A stretch of 64,000 nucleotides of DNA from Adiantum capillus-veneris. Taxonomy: Eukaryota > Streptophyta > Polypodiopsida > Polypodiales > Pteridaceae. Numbering within the stretch: the first letter of the stretch is position 1; every line of letters starts with the position of its first letter. Below are positions 23,610-34,600 of the stretch, one piece after another. The stretch spans positions 53,803,253 to 53,867,252 of the forward strand of contig CM043959.1 of assembly GCA_014529385.2 (NCBI GenBank). The letters run 5' to 3'. Both the position numbers and the translations under genes were made by a program. The notes under the pieces were generated by a model. The model saw only the letters and a program-made list of their open reading frames with translations. It did no database searches and had not been told where the DNA came from.

Positions 23610-24013
23610 TCTAACAACTTTTAGGTGTAAACTTTTTAGGTGTACTTTGGCACTTCAAGCCCTAGTTGCTACTCCTTTTTACCCCTTTAGAAAAAGCACT
23701 CAAGCTACTGTACCCGCGGCTCGAATACCATTAATTGCAAGGAATAGAAGAGAGGGTCTTTCGACACCAAAACAACACCAGCTCCTGTCAAGCTTCTAAT
23801 AGCTCAATAGTGGTTAAGCCGTAGGCAATCCCCGTAGGACTCCACTATTAAGACCATAACTCTCGACGGTGATGCCCCGTTAACTGCACGAAGGCAGGTG
23901 CACTGCAAGGCTGAAAAATCCCTATTCTACTTACTCACATGCAATTAATAATACCAACCATTTGTAGCTAGCTTGAGGACCTCCCTTCTTGAGCAAGAAA
24001 AGAGAAACCTTGA
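23610..24013 (-). other. Chromovirus leader between PBS and gag
   Basis: Noncoding internal leader of the element, about 400 bp between the primer binding site and the gag ATG. No conserved element was recognised apart from its position. Confidence 0.6.
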
Positions 24014-24025
24014 GCTCTGATACCA
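24014..24025 (-). promoter_or_regulatory. Primer binding site, initiator Met-tRNA type
   Basis: The minus strand reads TGGTATCAGAGC one base after the 5' LTR end. This is the classic plant retrotransposon site complementary to the 3' end of initiator methionine tRNA. It fixes the element's orientation as minus. Confidence 0.93.
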
Positions 24026-24026
24026 A

Positions 24027-25614
24027 TGTAACATTTAATGGCCTAATAACTTGTGTGTAGCGGAAATTAGCATGAACATAGTGGGCATTTCATTAGAATA
24101 GATTCCTAATGAGAATTACAAGAGTGCTTGGGTGGAGAGAGCAACAAAAAGCATAACACCTAGTTAGATAGCATCGACAATACTTTCAAAACAGAGAGAA
24201 ATTAAGCTATTGACAACAGTTGAGGACCGGATTTTCATGGAGCCGGTCCCCCCTCCAAAAGGCTTTGTATTATGGTTTCTCCCATCAAGAGAGACATTGT
24301 ACAATACAATTCTTTGTGTTCCTTCAAGACTAGCTAGTGCAATGAAGATGGAAACTTCATGCACTAAGCAAAACACTTAACAAACACAACTTGAATTATC
24401 CCCGTTCTCAGACCCAAGACCTCACACACCTTCGAAGATGGTGAGAGCTAGCAGGGTATGAGAGTAGATTGAGAGGAAGAAGGAGTATCTTACGAGAAAG
24501 ATGTACATCTCCTCACATAATCACTCATATGTAGCATAGCTTAGCTTAGTAATTAGCTTGGTAGAGGAGACGAGCATGCATTGAATCTTGGCTCTTGGTT
24601 GGATTTGCATCCACATGCCAAGAGAGTGTTGATGTAGGCTTCTATCTCACAAGCTTGGAGTAGGTGATGAGTTCTCCATTAAAGCTTGGGAAGAGATAGT
24701 CTTCTCTTTCTTCACACATGAGCTTGTGTGAGTGTGTGTGTGATAATGCCTTGCAAAAATGAGCCCCCTCTCTCTCTTGGGCGAGCCCTCTTGCTAATTG
24801 CTCTTGCTGAAGCCTCATTGGCCCTCCCCAAGTCAAGCCAATTACAATTAAGCAGCATAAGTGATAGCCTTCTGACATGTGTCCCCCTTTCCCCTTTTGT
24901 GAGAGCTTTAGGTAATTAAATAATTAAACTAAACTCTCATTGGACCCCTTTGCCTCCTGGCCAATAGGAATCAGGCAAGCCATGGGGCTTCTGAATGCTC
25001 ATTGGACCCCTTGGGAGACTGCCCAATAGTCTTCTAGGAGACTTAATTATCATTGGTTTCTTTTATTAAATGTTTTTAAATTAATTAAACTAGATTTACT
25101 CTAGCTTAATTCTCATTGGTCCACTTCAAGGGTCATCCAATAGAAATTGGGCACACCTTGTGGGCATCTGGCCTAGGGAGCTGACATGTGTCCCTCATTC
25201 CCTTTGTGTAAAGGGAGCCTGTGTGTGTGTGTGTGGCTTTCTCTCTCATCCCCTACCTTTAGGGCTCGCCCCCTCCCATGTAGGGATGTGCAAAGACTTT
25301 TAGGGCACACACAAAGCATCCAATTTTCCCTAGGGTTGACCTTTTGGACACAACCTTTGAATTTTGGAACCTTAGCATTTTGGAAGTCTTAATGGGCTGA
25401 ACCTTAGGGTCTTTTTAGCCCATTGTTGCACATGGCTCTTTTGCAGATGGCCCCCCCTTTGGATCCCTATTTTCCCTCCTTTGGATCCCTACTGTGGCCG
25501 GTCTGCTAGCTTAACCAATATTCTAGTTTTTTCTCCCCTGGCCTTCCCCACATTAAATGATCAGTTTAATATGAGAAAATCATTTAGGAGAATTAGATAT
25601 TGATTATTATGACA
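24027..25614 (-). repeat. 5' LTR of chromovirus
   Basis: A 1588-bp LTR matching 16716-18303. In element orientation it reads TGTCATAATAATC...TGTTACA, followed by one base and the PBS. It should hold the promoter; it lies upstream of the gag ATG at 23609 on the minus strand. CTTCTC at 25615-25620 completes the target duplication. Confidence 0.93.
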
Positions 25615-25790
25615 CTTCTCTATTTTAGAACACAAGATTGTAACAATTTTGTATTTTAGAATACAAAATTACAACACAAGTGTATTCTAGAATACATGTT
25701 TGTAACCCATGTGTATTCTAGAATAAAGTTTGTAGCATAGGTGTACTCTAGAATAGAACTTTGTTGCAATCTTGTATTCCAAAACACAAC
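25615..25790. repeat. Right part of TTCTAGAA palindrome array
   Basis: Degenerate tandem units of about 30-35 bp, each centred on a palindrome such as TGTATTCTAGAATACA (25680-25695) or TGTATTCTAGAATAAA (about 25711-25726), with weaker TTTTAGAA and CTCTAGAA versions. Between palindromes are AAGTTTGTAGCA- and TTGTAACA-like words. TTCnnGAA is also the core of a heat-shock element, but no function is shown. Confidence 0.65.
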
Positions 25791-25956
25791 GAGAAGGTTT
25801 TGCTCTCTCTAGAGGTCGTATCTAGGTATGTCTTTTCCACCTTCATCTCCATCTTCATGTTCTCCATCTCCTTGTTCTCTATGTGAGTTTGCCTTATCTT
25901 CATGTGTGTACTTTTGCATGGTTGTGTGCAAATCATTTTTGTGTTTTCGTGCGTGC

Positions 25957-26358
25957 GCGAAGTTTAAAGGCGATTTTCAGGTCCAGAACTTGGACAAACA
26001 TATTCAGCATTCCGAGAAATTCTCTAGCAAGTGTCTTGCGGTTTTACCCCCCTTTTGCAGCTGTTTATGCCCTCAAAATTTTGTTTTGAGCATCACAGCA
26101 GAAGATAATTTTCAGCCATACAAAAAATCTGTATCTTACAGAAAACATGTATTAGTGTGGAGGTTAGAATTATACATGGATGATGGATTGTAGATACAAA
26201 GAGAACTATGTTTTGGCAATCTTGTGCAAAGAAAGTTGCCATTGGTCGTTTGATACATTGGTTGTGTTGATCTTTATACACATGGTACGGATTTATTGTT
26301 ATATGCAGAAGGACACAACAAGAAAGCAAGTGTGATTCTTCTATTCTTGATGTACTTT
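25957..26358. repeat. Tandem duplication A, copy 1 (402 bp)
   Basis: GCGAAGTTTAAAGGCG...GATGTACTTT is repeated at 26363-26764 (offset 406 bp), with one substitution noticed (GTTGCCATTGG against GTTGCGATTGG). The frames MDKHIQHSEKFSSKC inside both copies look like chance or decayed coding; no family was recognised. Confidence 0.9.
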
Positions 26359-26362
26359 AAGG

Positions 26363-26764
26363 GCGAAGTTTAAAGGCGATTTTCAGGTCCAGAACTTGGA
26401 CAAACATATTCAGCATTCCGAGAAATTCTCTAGCAAGTGTCTTGCGGTTTTACCCCCCTTTTGCAGCTGTTTATGCCCTCAAAATTTTGTTTTGAGCATC
26501 ACAGCAGAAGATAATTTTCAGCCATACAAAAAATCTGTATCTTACAGAAAACATGTATTAGTGTGGAGGTTAGAATTATACATGGATGATGGATTGTAGA
26601 TACAAAGAGAACTATGTTTTGGCAATCTTGTGCAAAGAAAGTTGCGATTGGTCGTTTGATACATTGGTTGTGTTGATCTTTATACACATGGTACGGATTT
26701 ATTGTTATATGCAGAAGGACACAACAAGAAAGCAAGTGTGATTCTTCTATTCTTGATGTACTTT
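26363..26764. repeat. Tandem duplication A, copy 2
   Basis: Second copy of the 402-bp unit, separated from the first by AAGG. The near identity implies a recent duplication. Confidence 0.9.
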
Positions 26765-26900
26765 TCAATGAGTATAGGTTGGATGGTAGAAACTAGTCTC
26801 TTTTGGTCTTCCTTGGTCAAACGAGTGCTTGTTGTAAGAAATTTATGAGATTATGTGGTTGGCTTGGAGATTGAACCGTTGAGTCTTGCTCTAGACACTC

Positions 26901-27405
26901 CACAAAGAGATAGTGTGAGTACTACTGTAGCACCTATTGTTGTTGAGACACTAGAGCAAGGAAGATGGAACTAGCATAATACACTTACTTTTGGTATCAT
27001 TTGTTAAAATATAAAAGATCTATTGCGCCATAACTAAAGACATACTTTGATTTTTTTTTGTTTAAATACACGTAAATTCTTAATTTTCTACTTAAGAAAG
27101 CCTTGAAATATGAGAGATTTTTCAATTTTCTTTGTTTGATTTTTTTGCAATTTTATATCCTTCTTGTTGTTTTTAAGTATATATTTTGGATTTGGCATTC
27201 GTGATAGCAAGAATTTATGGTTCTTTTGTCGATGTTTGCAGCTTCTTCTTTGTAAAGCCTTCTCCTTTTGGTGATGCTCATGTTTTTAAGAAGCAAAGAA
27301 GAGGTCAACAATCTAATCTCGCTAATCAATCTTCATCTGCTCTAATTGGTTTAGGTTGTACAAGTTCACTCACTCCCTCATGTAGTAAATTTGCTTCCAT
27401 CAGTC
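26901..27405. repeat. Tandem duplication B, copy 1 (505 bp)
   Basis: CACAAAGAGATAGTGTGAGT... is repeated from 27406 with almost no change. Each unit contains the start of an ORF (27186 and 27691) reading MDLAFVIARIYGSF. In copy 1 the ORF runs into the start of the next unit and ends at 27479. Confidence 0.9.
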
Positions 27406-27910
27406 CACAAAGAGATAGTGTGAGTACTACTGTAGCACCTATTGTTGTTGAGACACTAGAGCAAGGAAGATGGAACTAACATAATACACTTACTTTTGGT
27501 ATCATTTGTTAACATATAAAAGATCTATTGCGCCATAACTAAAGACATACTTTGATTTTTTTTTGTTTAAATACACGTAAATTCTTAATTTTCTACTTAA
27601 GAAAGCCTTGAAATATGAGAGATTTTTCAATTTTCTTTGTTTGATTTTTTTGCAATTTTATATCCTTCTTGCTGTTTTTAAGTATATATTTTGGATTTGG
27701 CATTCGTGATAGCAAGAATTTATGGTTCTTTTGTCGATGTTTGCAGCTTCTTCTTTGTAAAGCCTTCTCCTTTTGGTGATGCTCATGTTTTTAAGAAGCA
27801 AAGAAGAGGTCAACAATCTAATCTCGCTAATCAATCTTCATCTGCTCTAATTGGTTTAGGTTGTACAAGTTCACTCACTCCCTCATGTAGTAAATTTGCT
27901 TCCATCAGTC
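27406..27910. repeat. Tandem duplication B, copy 2
   Basis: Second copy of the 505-bp unit. It ends at CATCAGTC, after which unique sequence (CTCACTTTCAAGC) follows; this shows which junction is ancestral. Confidence 0.9.
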
Positions 27911-28449
27911 CTCACTTTCAAGCACTTAGGATACGTGGGTCAATAGCTGGATCAGATTCTAGAAGACAAGTGCTTCCACCTCCTTTCGCTTTTGAAAGTG
28001 CTGCTCCTCGATGAAATTTGTTAGCTGCTCATCAATTTCTAGAACAAGCTCAAGGTATTGACGAGACTTTATCGATGTTGCCTTTACAGAGAGTCATTGT
28101 TCTCCCTAGAGGTATGCTTGCTACCTCTCATAAACAAAAGAAAAGCATCAACTCATGATGTTCAAATCCTTTGGGAGCATGCACGACACAAGAAGCCTGA
28201 AGGTCATGCTTGGTCAATTTGAGTAGGTGTTTTTCGAGCACAATCAAACGATTATTGAACCTCTTATTTTTTTATGACGATGATGATAAAGGTCCCAACA
28301 ACGAGAATAGCATTTTCAAAGTGGTAGGTTATCTTGTTGATGTCAGAGAAAATACATCGCATGATATCTTATATTGTCTTCTAGAAGGGAAAGAAAAACA
28401 AATTGTGAATGACAAAGAGAAGAAATATGCTTTCAAACTTGCTTCATAA
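27691..28449 (+). pseudogene. Unrecognised decayed coding remnant
   Basis: From 27691 a frame reads a hydrophobic start then FKKQRRGQQSNLANQSSS and SPSFAF-like Ser/Pro-rich sequence, stopping at 28014. In the same direction 28017-28130 encodes LLAAHQFLEQAQGIDETL, and 28210-28449 encodes an acidic DDDDKGPNNENS segment with VVGYLVDVRENTSHDILYCL. The pieces look like one Ser/Gln-rich to acidic protein broken by stops. I do not recognise the family. It could be transposon-derived. Confidence 0.35.
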
Positions 28450-29019
28450 TTTTAGTTTTTGGTTTTGTTTATGAAGCTTTGTTGCAAAAGTATCGATAAT
28501 CTTGCAACTTAACTTTTTTAAAAAATAGATGTAAAATTTGGGGTTTGTAAATTATAAGCGTGTGTTTTATTTGCATTTGTCATCACAATAGTGAAATCAC
28601 AAAGTTTATGTTTTATTAATTGGTCAAAAATTGATGTGATTATGGGAATGTAATTTTTTTGAGTTAAACATGTGATTGTAAATTCGTCAAGTCTCCATTG
28701 TTTTCAAGATTTTTCATTGTTAAATGAAGTATGACGTAGAAATTTTAAGATTTTTTAGCCATAATTTTTTTTAAAAAAAACTTGCGAGCTTAAATGCTCA
28801 TTTTTTGGGCTATTTTTGGGTTTTTTTGTGGCAATCAAAGCTACACCTCATGCCCTGTTGTAATTTTTGATGACCAAGTGTTCCTGACTAAAAATGACCC
28901 AAAAGGGGTAATTTGACCATTTTGAAAAGTGCTTCACCTCGCATCCTAATTGAGTGTTGAAAGTCCCAATCGTACCCGAACTCCATGCCATAACCCAAGC
29001 ATCCAATTCCCCCCCCCCC

Positions 29020-29020
<1 letters not shown>
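28450..29020. other. AT-rich DNA, no gene recognised
   Basis: T-rich noncoding stretch with no convincing frame; it ends in a run of C (29008-29020) next to the CT array. Confidence 0.4.

Positions 29021-29023
<3 letters not shown>

Positions 29024-29076
<53 letters not shown>
29024..29076. repeat. (CT)n microsatellite
   Basis: Uninterrupted CT dinucleotide array of 53 bp. Frames across it (RERERE or LSLSLS) are artefacts. Confidence 0.97.
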
Positions 29077-29079
<3 letters not shown>

Positions 29080-29304
29080 AAGCAGCTTGGGTCTCGTCCA
29101 CAAGTTTTCGATGAGATATGCCGACTCCTGTTGCTTGGAGGTCATGGATATGGAGCCTTAGAGCCAGTCATAGTGGGGCTAAGGCAGGAGCTCTAAGGTG
29201 GGGCTGAGGTGTAATGCCAAGGGAAAACCCACGCTAGGTGCGGACAGGAAATTTATTTATTGCAGCTGACAGGTGGCAAAAGCAAAGGATATACATTTTA
29301 TGTA

Positions 29305-29348
29305 CATTTTATTATTCAAGTGCTCTTTATGAGCTATGAATATTATTG
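29305..29348. repeat. Inverted repeat, left arm, next to LTR-like segment
   Basis: CATTTTATTATTCAAGTGCT and the following CTTTATGAGCTATGAATATT mirror 29711-29757 (CAATAATATTCATAGGTCAT and onward) with few mismatches. The arms enclose an LTR-like segment and its PBS. Confidence 0.7.
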
Positions 29349-29698
29349 TGTCGGGTCGGGCAGTGTATACTCATTTTGAGCATTCAAGAAATCTATAAAT
29401 AAATACGTCCAAGAAGAAAATGCTCACTCTTGCATGGGGGGAGATTACACCCAGTGCGTGTGTCTATTCTTATCTCCTCTCCTCTCTTCTCGCTCGTTGT
29501 GCCGGTATAGCACTCCGTTTTAGGAGGTGCATCTGCAGGCGCTCTCTTACTCTTTCTCGCCCTATGTCTCTCTCTGTTCGCGTACGACTTCGATTATATG
29601 CTTACGTGATTATCCAGGTATGCAGATTTTTTGGTGTATGGCTTGTAGTATGTGGTTTTGGGGATTTTGCACAATCCTCTGCGCTCTTGCTTGTAGCA
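29349..29698 (+). repeat. LTR-like remnant (about 350 bp)
   Basis: Begins TGTCGGGTCGGG and ends TTGTAGCA. It contains a TATA-like CTATAAATAAATACG near 29391 and a pyrimidine-rich leader (TCTCCTCTCCTCTCTTCTCG), as in plant LTRs. A PBS-like sequence follows at once. No second LTR or coding region was found, so this is a remnant. Frames at 29420-29757 are not considered genes. Confidence 0.55.
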
Positions 29699-29699
29699 G

Positions 29700-29711
29700 T
29701 GGTATCAAAGC
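29700..29711 (+). promoter_or_regulatory. PBS-like site after LTR remnant
   Basis: TGGTATCAAAGC differs by one base from the initiator Met-tRNA site TGGTATCAGAGC and sits one base after the CA end of the LTR-like segment. Confidence 0.55.
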
Positions 29712-29754
29712 AATAATATTCATAGGTCATAAAGAGCACTCAAATAATAAAATC

Positions 29755-29963
29755 TAATGCCAAGGGCAAACCGAGGGGGGGTCATGGACCCAGGCCAAGG
29801 GCCGCCTGCTAGTGTGAGAACCCAAGGAACTGCCTTGAGGATTCTCTGCCCTACCACCCTTTATATAGGCCCTTGGCTATCCATATTTAGAATTTCTTGT
29901 CCACACCTAGCAATCGGCCCTTGGCGTGGGTCCATGACACCCCTGGGTTTGTCATTGGTATTA
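29755..29963. mobile_element. MITE-like foldback element (about 209 bp)
   Basis: TAATGCCAAGGGCAAACC... at the left matches the reverse complement of the right end (...GGGTTTGTCATTGGTATTA). The arms are about 55-60 bp and share GTCATGGACCC and CCAAGGGCC blocks. A related end, TAATGCCAAGGGAAAACC, occurs at 29212, so the family is present more than once. No coding capacity. Confidence 0.7.
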
Positions 29964-30381
29964 CATGAGGGAGGGGACAAGGGAATCAACGGGCGACAGA
30001 GGTAGAAAGAGACGGAGCTGCTTACATGTATTTTTATTTTTCTTTGGGAGCAGAGGGAATATCCCATAGAATCTGAACAACCAACTATTTTTTATTAAAA
30101 CTATGCGTGATACAAAAAAACAATCCCCAAAAATCACATGATTCCTTCAAAATATTATCCCTCTCCCCCTCCCCCCCCCCCTTTTTCCTTCTCTTCTCTG
30201 CACCGCTTTCGCTCTCCACGCTACACCGCCTCCTCCTGCACCTGCCCGCCCCATCACCATAGCATTGTCCCCAACCCTTTGCTCCTCTGCGGACAGACAC
30301 TGCAGCAATCAAACAGGCGCTTCAGCCGCTTGCATCACTATAGGGGAGAGAGATTGCAGACGCGTGCAGGAGTGCATTGGG

Positions 30382-30384
<3 letters not shown>
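29964..30384. other. Intergenic DNA, C-rich and T-rich patches
   Basis: No gene recognised. A C-run at 30168-30180 and pyrimidine-rich sequence precede the GA array. Confidence 0.35.

Positions 30385-30462
<78 letters not shown>
30385..30462. repeat. (GA)n microsatellite
   Basis: Uninterrupted AG dinucleotides for 78 bp, followed after about 30 bp by a short CA run (30492-30504). RERERE/SLSLSL frames here are not genes. Confidence 0.97.
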
Positions 30463-30465
<3 letters not shown>

Positions 30466-30716
30466 CATACAACTGTCCTCTATAGACCCACCACACACAC
30501 ACACGCAGAGACTCGGCTCGCATCCCAGTTGCAACCTCCTTCCCTGCTCTCGTGTTGCCCCTGCCTCAAAACTCCTGTAGTAGTTCGTTCGTTGCCTTTG
30601 CGTAACCTGACCTCACAAAGACCTGCATGCATGAACTACCTACACGCATGAACTACTTTATCCCCACCTCAAAAACATCTACAATCGCAACACCCAGAAG
30701 TCGGTTGACACAACAC

Positions 30717-30718
<2 letters not shown>

Positions 30719-30758
<40 letters not shown>
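30719..30758. repeat. (GA)n microsatellite
   Basis: 40 bp of GA; a sister array lies about 75 bp downstream. Confidence 0.95.
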
Positions 30759-30763
<5 letters not shown>

Positions 30764-30830
30764 GTTAGGAGCATCTAGAACCTTGGAGAGCTACGATAGA
30801 GAGAGAAAAGGCATGGTGTCACCCACAGTC

Positions 30831-30831
<1 letters not shown>

Positions 30832-30877
<46 letters not shown>
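30832..30877. repeat. (GA)n microsatellite
   Basis: 46 bp of GA, second of a pair upstream of the sugar transporter gene. Confidence 0.95.
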
Positions 30878-30879
<2 letters not shown>

Positions 30880-31532
30880 ATACGGCGCGGCCTACTTCGC
30901 AACCCACACGTGTATGTTTCTTTTGCTTTCGGTTGATGGCATCTTCAACAAATTTTCTCTTTCCTCCATTTTTTATAAATCGGTCACGCATACATATCTA
31001 GAGCAAGCGTGGAGGCAATGGCCTCGTGAAGGGGGTAGAGTGTGACTTCTACCCACTATCACTGTCCTACTGTTGTAGAGCTGGCAGGGAGCCTAAAGCT
31101 TAGCTGATTGTTGCCTATAAACGTGTCGAAAGCAAGAAAAGATTATGGGCTAAGACTCTTTCCTTTAAGCTGAAATTGTTGACCAAAAAGGGTATTGCAA
31201 TTTGAGTCCGGACAGAAATCGATCGAGTATCAAAAAAAATGAGGACAAGTGTACAATGCTGAAAAATTCTATATTTTCTTTTTTATTTATTTCCAGACAT
31301 CTGCAGGATGGGGGCTCCTAAATTTGGGGCGGTGGGCCCGGGATAGAAAAAAAGTCGAATTCGACTTTTTATCCACTTCGGCTAAATTTATAGATCAAAG
31401 AAAAGATATTAATATTATTATTATTACTCTCTAAAGATTAACGTTTTTTCTTATAACACACGTCTTCGATTTGCTCTTCCTTTTTTGGCAATTAGAATTT
31501 CTCTTACTAACGTCTGTTTATTAAAACACCTT

Positions 31533-31589
31533 TTCTCTCTCTCTCTCTCTCTCTCTTTCTGCTTAAAACACCTGCAGTGCAGCTCGCTG

Positions 31590-31639
<50 letters not shown>
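31533..31639 (+). repeat. Two (CT)n arrays just upstream of the STP start codon
   Basis: CT arrays at 31533-31556 and 31592-31639 end 57 bp before the ATG at 31696, so they probably lie in the 5' leader or core promoter. CT/GA-rich leaders are common in plant genes and could bind GAGA-type factors; that role is inference. The distal GA arrays at 30385-30877 are separate. Confidence 0.8.
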
Positions 31640-31642
<3 letters not shown>

Positions 31643-31695
31643 ATCTCATCAGACATAAGTATCTGACATAAGAAGGTCTAACCAGCAAGCTCTCC

Positions 31696-34600
31696 ATGGC
31701 AGGTAAGCATAATTAGTTAAACCTCAGCTGATCGAACACCGGTTTGCTAATGAAGTGGTATTAATTAAGCTTTCTGCAGCTTTACTTAACTACTGTAAAC
31801 TGACTAGATAGTTAATCAGCTGACTGGTATCTTGATTAAGTAGTTAATTAAGTACACCCCCATCATTAGTCCTACATGCAGAAAGCTTAGAGAATTTTGT
31901 CCATCTCTAAGCTAACTTCGGCTTCACTCTTCTTAAGTAAACTGCTTATTTGGAAGTTCTTTTTTAGCAGGATCAGGCTTTTCTGTTATATTCTTTGGTA
32001 AAAATTCGAAAAGCCTGCGGCTGATTGATTAGTTCAAGCTTAACAGAAAAGTACAATTAGCTTGAGTTAGAGTTCACTTCATAGTCCCCTGCAATCTCTT
32101 CTTAGAAAAAATCTCTTCAACTTTCCATTGAAAAAGAAGATTGGGTACATTTCAGGAGGGGGATTCTCAGCAGCACCTGCTGCTGGGAGCAGAGCTGCCG
32201 AATATGAAGGCAAAATTACCTTCTATGTCATCATCACCTGCATTATTGCGGCAAGTGGCGGCCTTATGTTCGGCTATGATGTTGGTATTTCAGGTAACAC
32301 TTACAGATTCTCTTATACACAATTTGTGTATGTAGTTCTTCCTTTGCAAGCATGCATCTTTGCACAGATCCATCTTGATCACTTGCACATAAGTAGAGAA
32401 TTTCAGATACGGTAGGCGATGCGTTTCAACAGAGAGTATGTTTGTGCAAATTTTCAAACATGCACATTAAGCAGTCATCGTTGTAATGAGATGGATGGAA
32501 ATGTGAATTGGGTTTTGTTGACTGCGCGTTTTTTGTGAAGTTGGATATACCTGTGTATGCAACACATTTCTGTATGTTTTTGTGGAAGGTCAATGTAGAT
32601 GTGCATGACTTGAACTGACAGGGATATGTCTAAAGCATGTGGAAATGTACATACGTACATGTGTATTTGTCTGCGTATGTATATGTATGTGTCTATTTTC
32701 ATACACATAGAGAGTTCCGGTGATATAGGAAGCTTGCACTCTCACGACGAGAGTAGCGTTTCAGGCGGAGTATACGTATATGTGTATGTATTATGTATCT
32801 GTGCATATGCATATGTATAAGTATGTACTGTATATGCATATAAACGCATAGACTAGAGTTCCAGTGATATAGGAAGTGTCTCCTCTCACACTCATAATGA
32901 GCTTCGCATTTCAGGCGGAGTTACATCCATGGATGACTTTCTGGCAAAGTTCTTTCCTGAAGTGTTGAGGAACAAAGAGACAAGCGCCACAACAGGGGAC
33001 AGCTACTGCCAATACGACAACCAAAATTTGCAGCTCTTCACATCTTCCCTCTACTTGGCAGCTCTTATAGCAACATTCTTCGCATCCATAGTGACCCGCA
33101 AGTATGGTAGGAAGGTCACCATGCTTGTTGCAGGCGTCTTTTTCGATGTCGGAGTGGTGCTCAATGCGGCTGCCCAGGACTTGCCCATGCTTATCATCGG
33201 TCGCATTCTTCTTGGCTGCGGTGTGGGATTTGCTAATCAGGTAGTATCCTATTCTGAGTACAATGTTTGATGTCAAATATGTATGAATGTATGTATGTAC
33301 ATATGAGAGAAGATTGCTGATTTGCGGATGCTGTTTGTGCAGGGAGTGCCGTTATTCCTCTCCGAAATCGCACCTACGCACCTCAGAGGGGCGCTCAACA
33401 TCTTGTTTCAGCTGAATGTAACCATAGGGATCCTCTTTGCAAACCTTGTCAACTATGGCACACTTCGCATCCGGCCATGGGGGTGGCGTCTGTCGCTAGC
33501 CATAGCTGGAGTACCCGCTTTGTGCCTAACCCTTGGAAGCTTAGTGCTTGTAGAGACGCCCAATAGCTTGGTCGAGAGGGGCCACTTAGAGAAGGCGAAG
33601 GTAGTATTGAAGAAGATAAGGGGTACAGACAACATCAATGCAGAATTCGAAGATCTTGTCGAAGCAAGCCACATTGCCCAACAAGTAAAGCACCCATTTA
33701 GGAACTTGATTCAGAGAAGAAACTGGCCGCAGCTTGTAATCACGTGCGCGCTTCAGATTTTCCAGCAGTTTACAGGCATCAATGCCATCATGTTCTATGC
33801 TCCTGTTCTATTTCAAACTCTTGGGTTCAAGAATGATGCATCTCTGTACTCGGCTGTGATTACGGGAGCCGTCAATGTTCTCTCGACGCTTGTGGGGGTT
33901 TATTCGGTTGATAAGGTCGGGCGCAGAGTGCTGCTGCTTGAAGCTTGTGTGCAAATGTTTTTGTCTCAGGTATTGTAATCATCTGTTTGACCTCATATAT
34001 TGCACTATATGTCTTGTCAGTCGTGTGGTAAAGCTCATTACTACACTGGGGGGTTCACTATATGTAAAGCCTAGGCCCTCTATAGACTATATCACATGCA
34101 TTGAAGGCCTATTTGTGGTAAAGAGCTCTCACTACTACAACAGTATATGTAAAGCCTCTCTATCACAGGCGTTCTAGGCTTACATATTTATGAGTGACCC
34201 CCCCAAACTACTAGATCAGATGATATATATGCTTGGAGTAGTATGCTAGAGAGAGAGAATGTATACTAACAAGATTGCATCGTTACGCAGGTGGCAATCG
34301 GTATTCTTCTAGGTGTTGGGCTCAAAAGCGGTGGGTCGGAGCTATCGCATGGGACGGCCATTGTGGTGGTGCTGATGGTGTGTGTGTTTGTGTCTGCATT
34401 TGCATGGTCATGGGGCCCATTGGGATGGCTAATTCCGAGTGAGATCTTCCCACTCGAGACAAGGTCATCAGGGCAAAGTGTGACAGTATGCATAAACATG
34501 CTCTTCACATTTGTGATTGCACAGGCATTTTTGTCAATGCTGTGTACATTCAAGTATGGCATTTTCTTGTTCTTTGCGGCGTGGGTCGTGGTAATGGGCA

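Noticed and set aside
29420-29757. ORFs of 98 and 76 aa
   Set aside because: They lie within the LTR-like segment and its PBS.
28848-31001. Long frames reading RERERE or SLSLSL
   Set aside because: They are translations of (GA)n/(CT)n arrays with no other coding signal.
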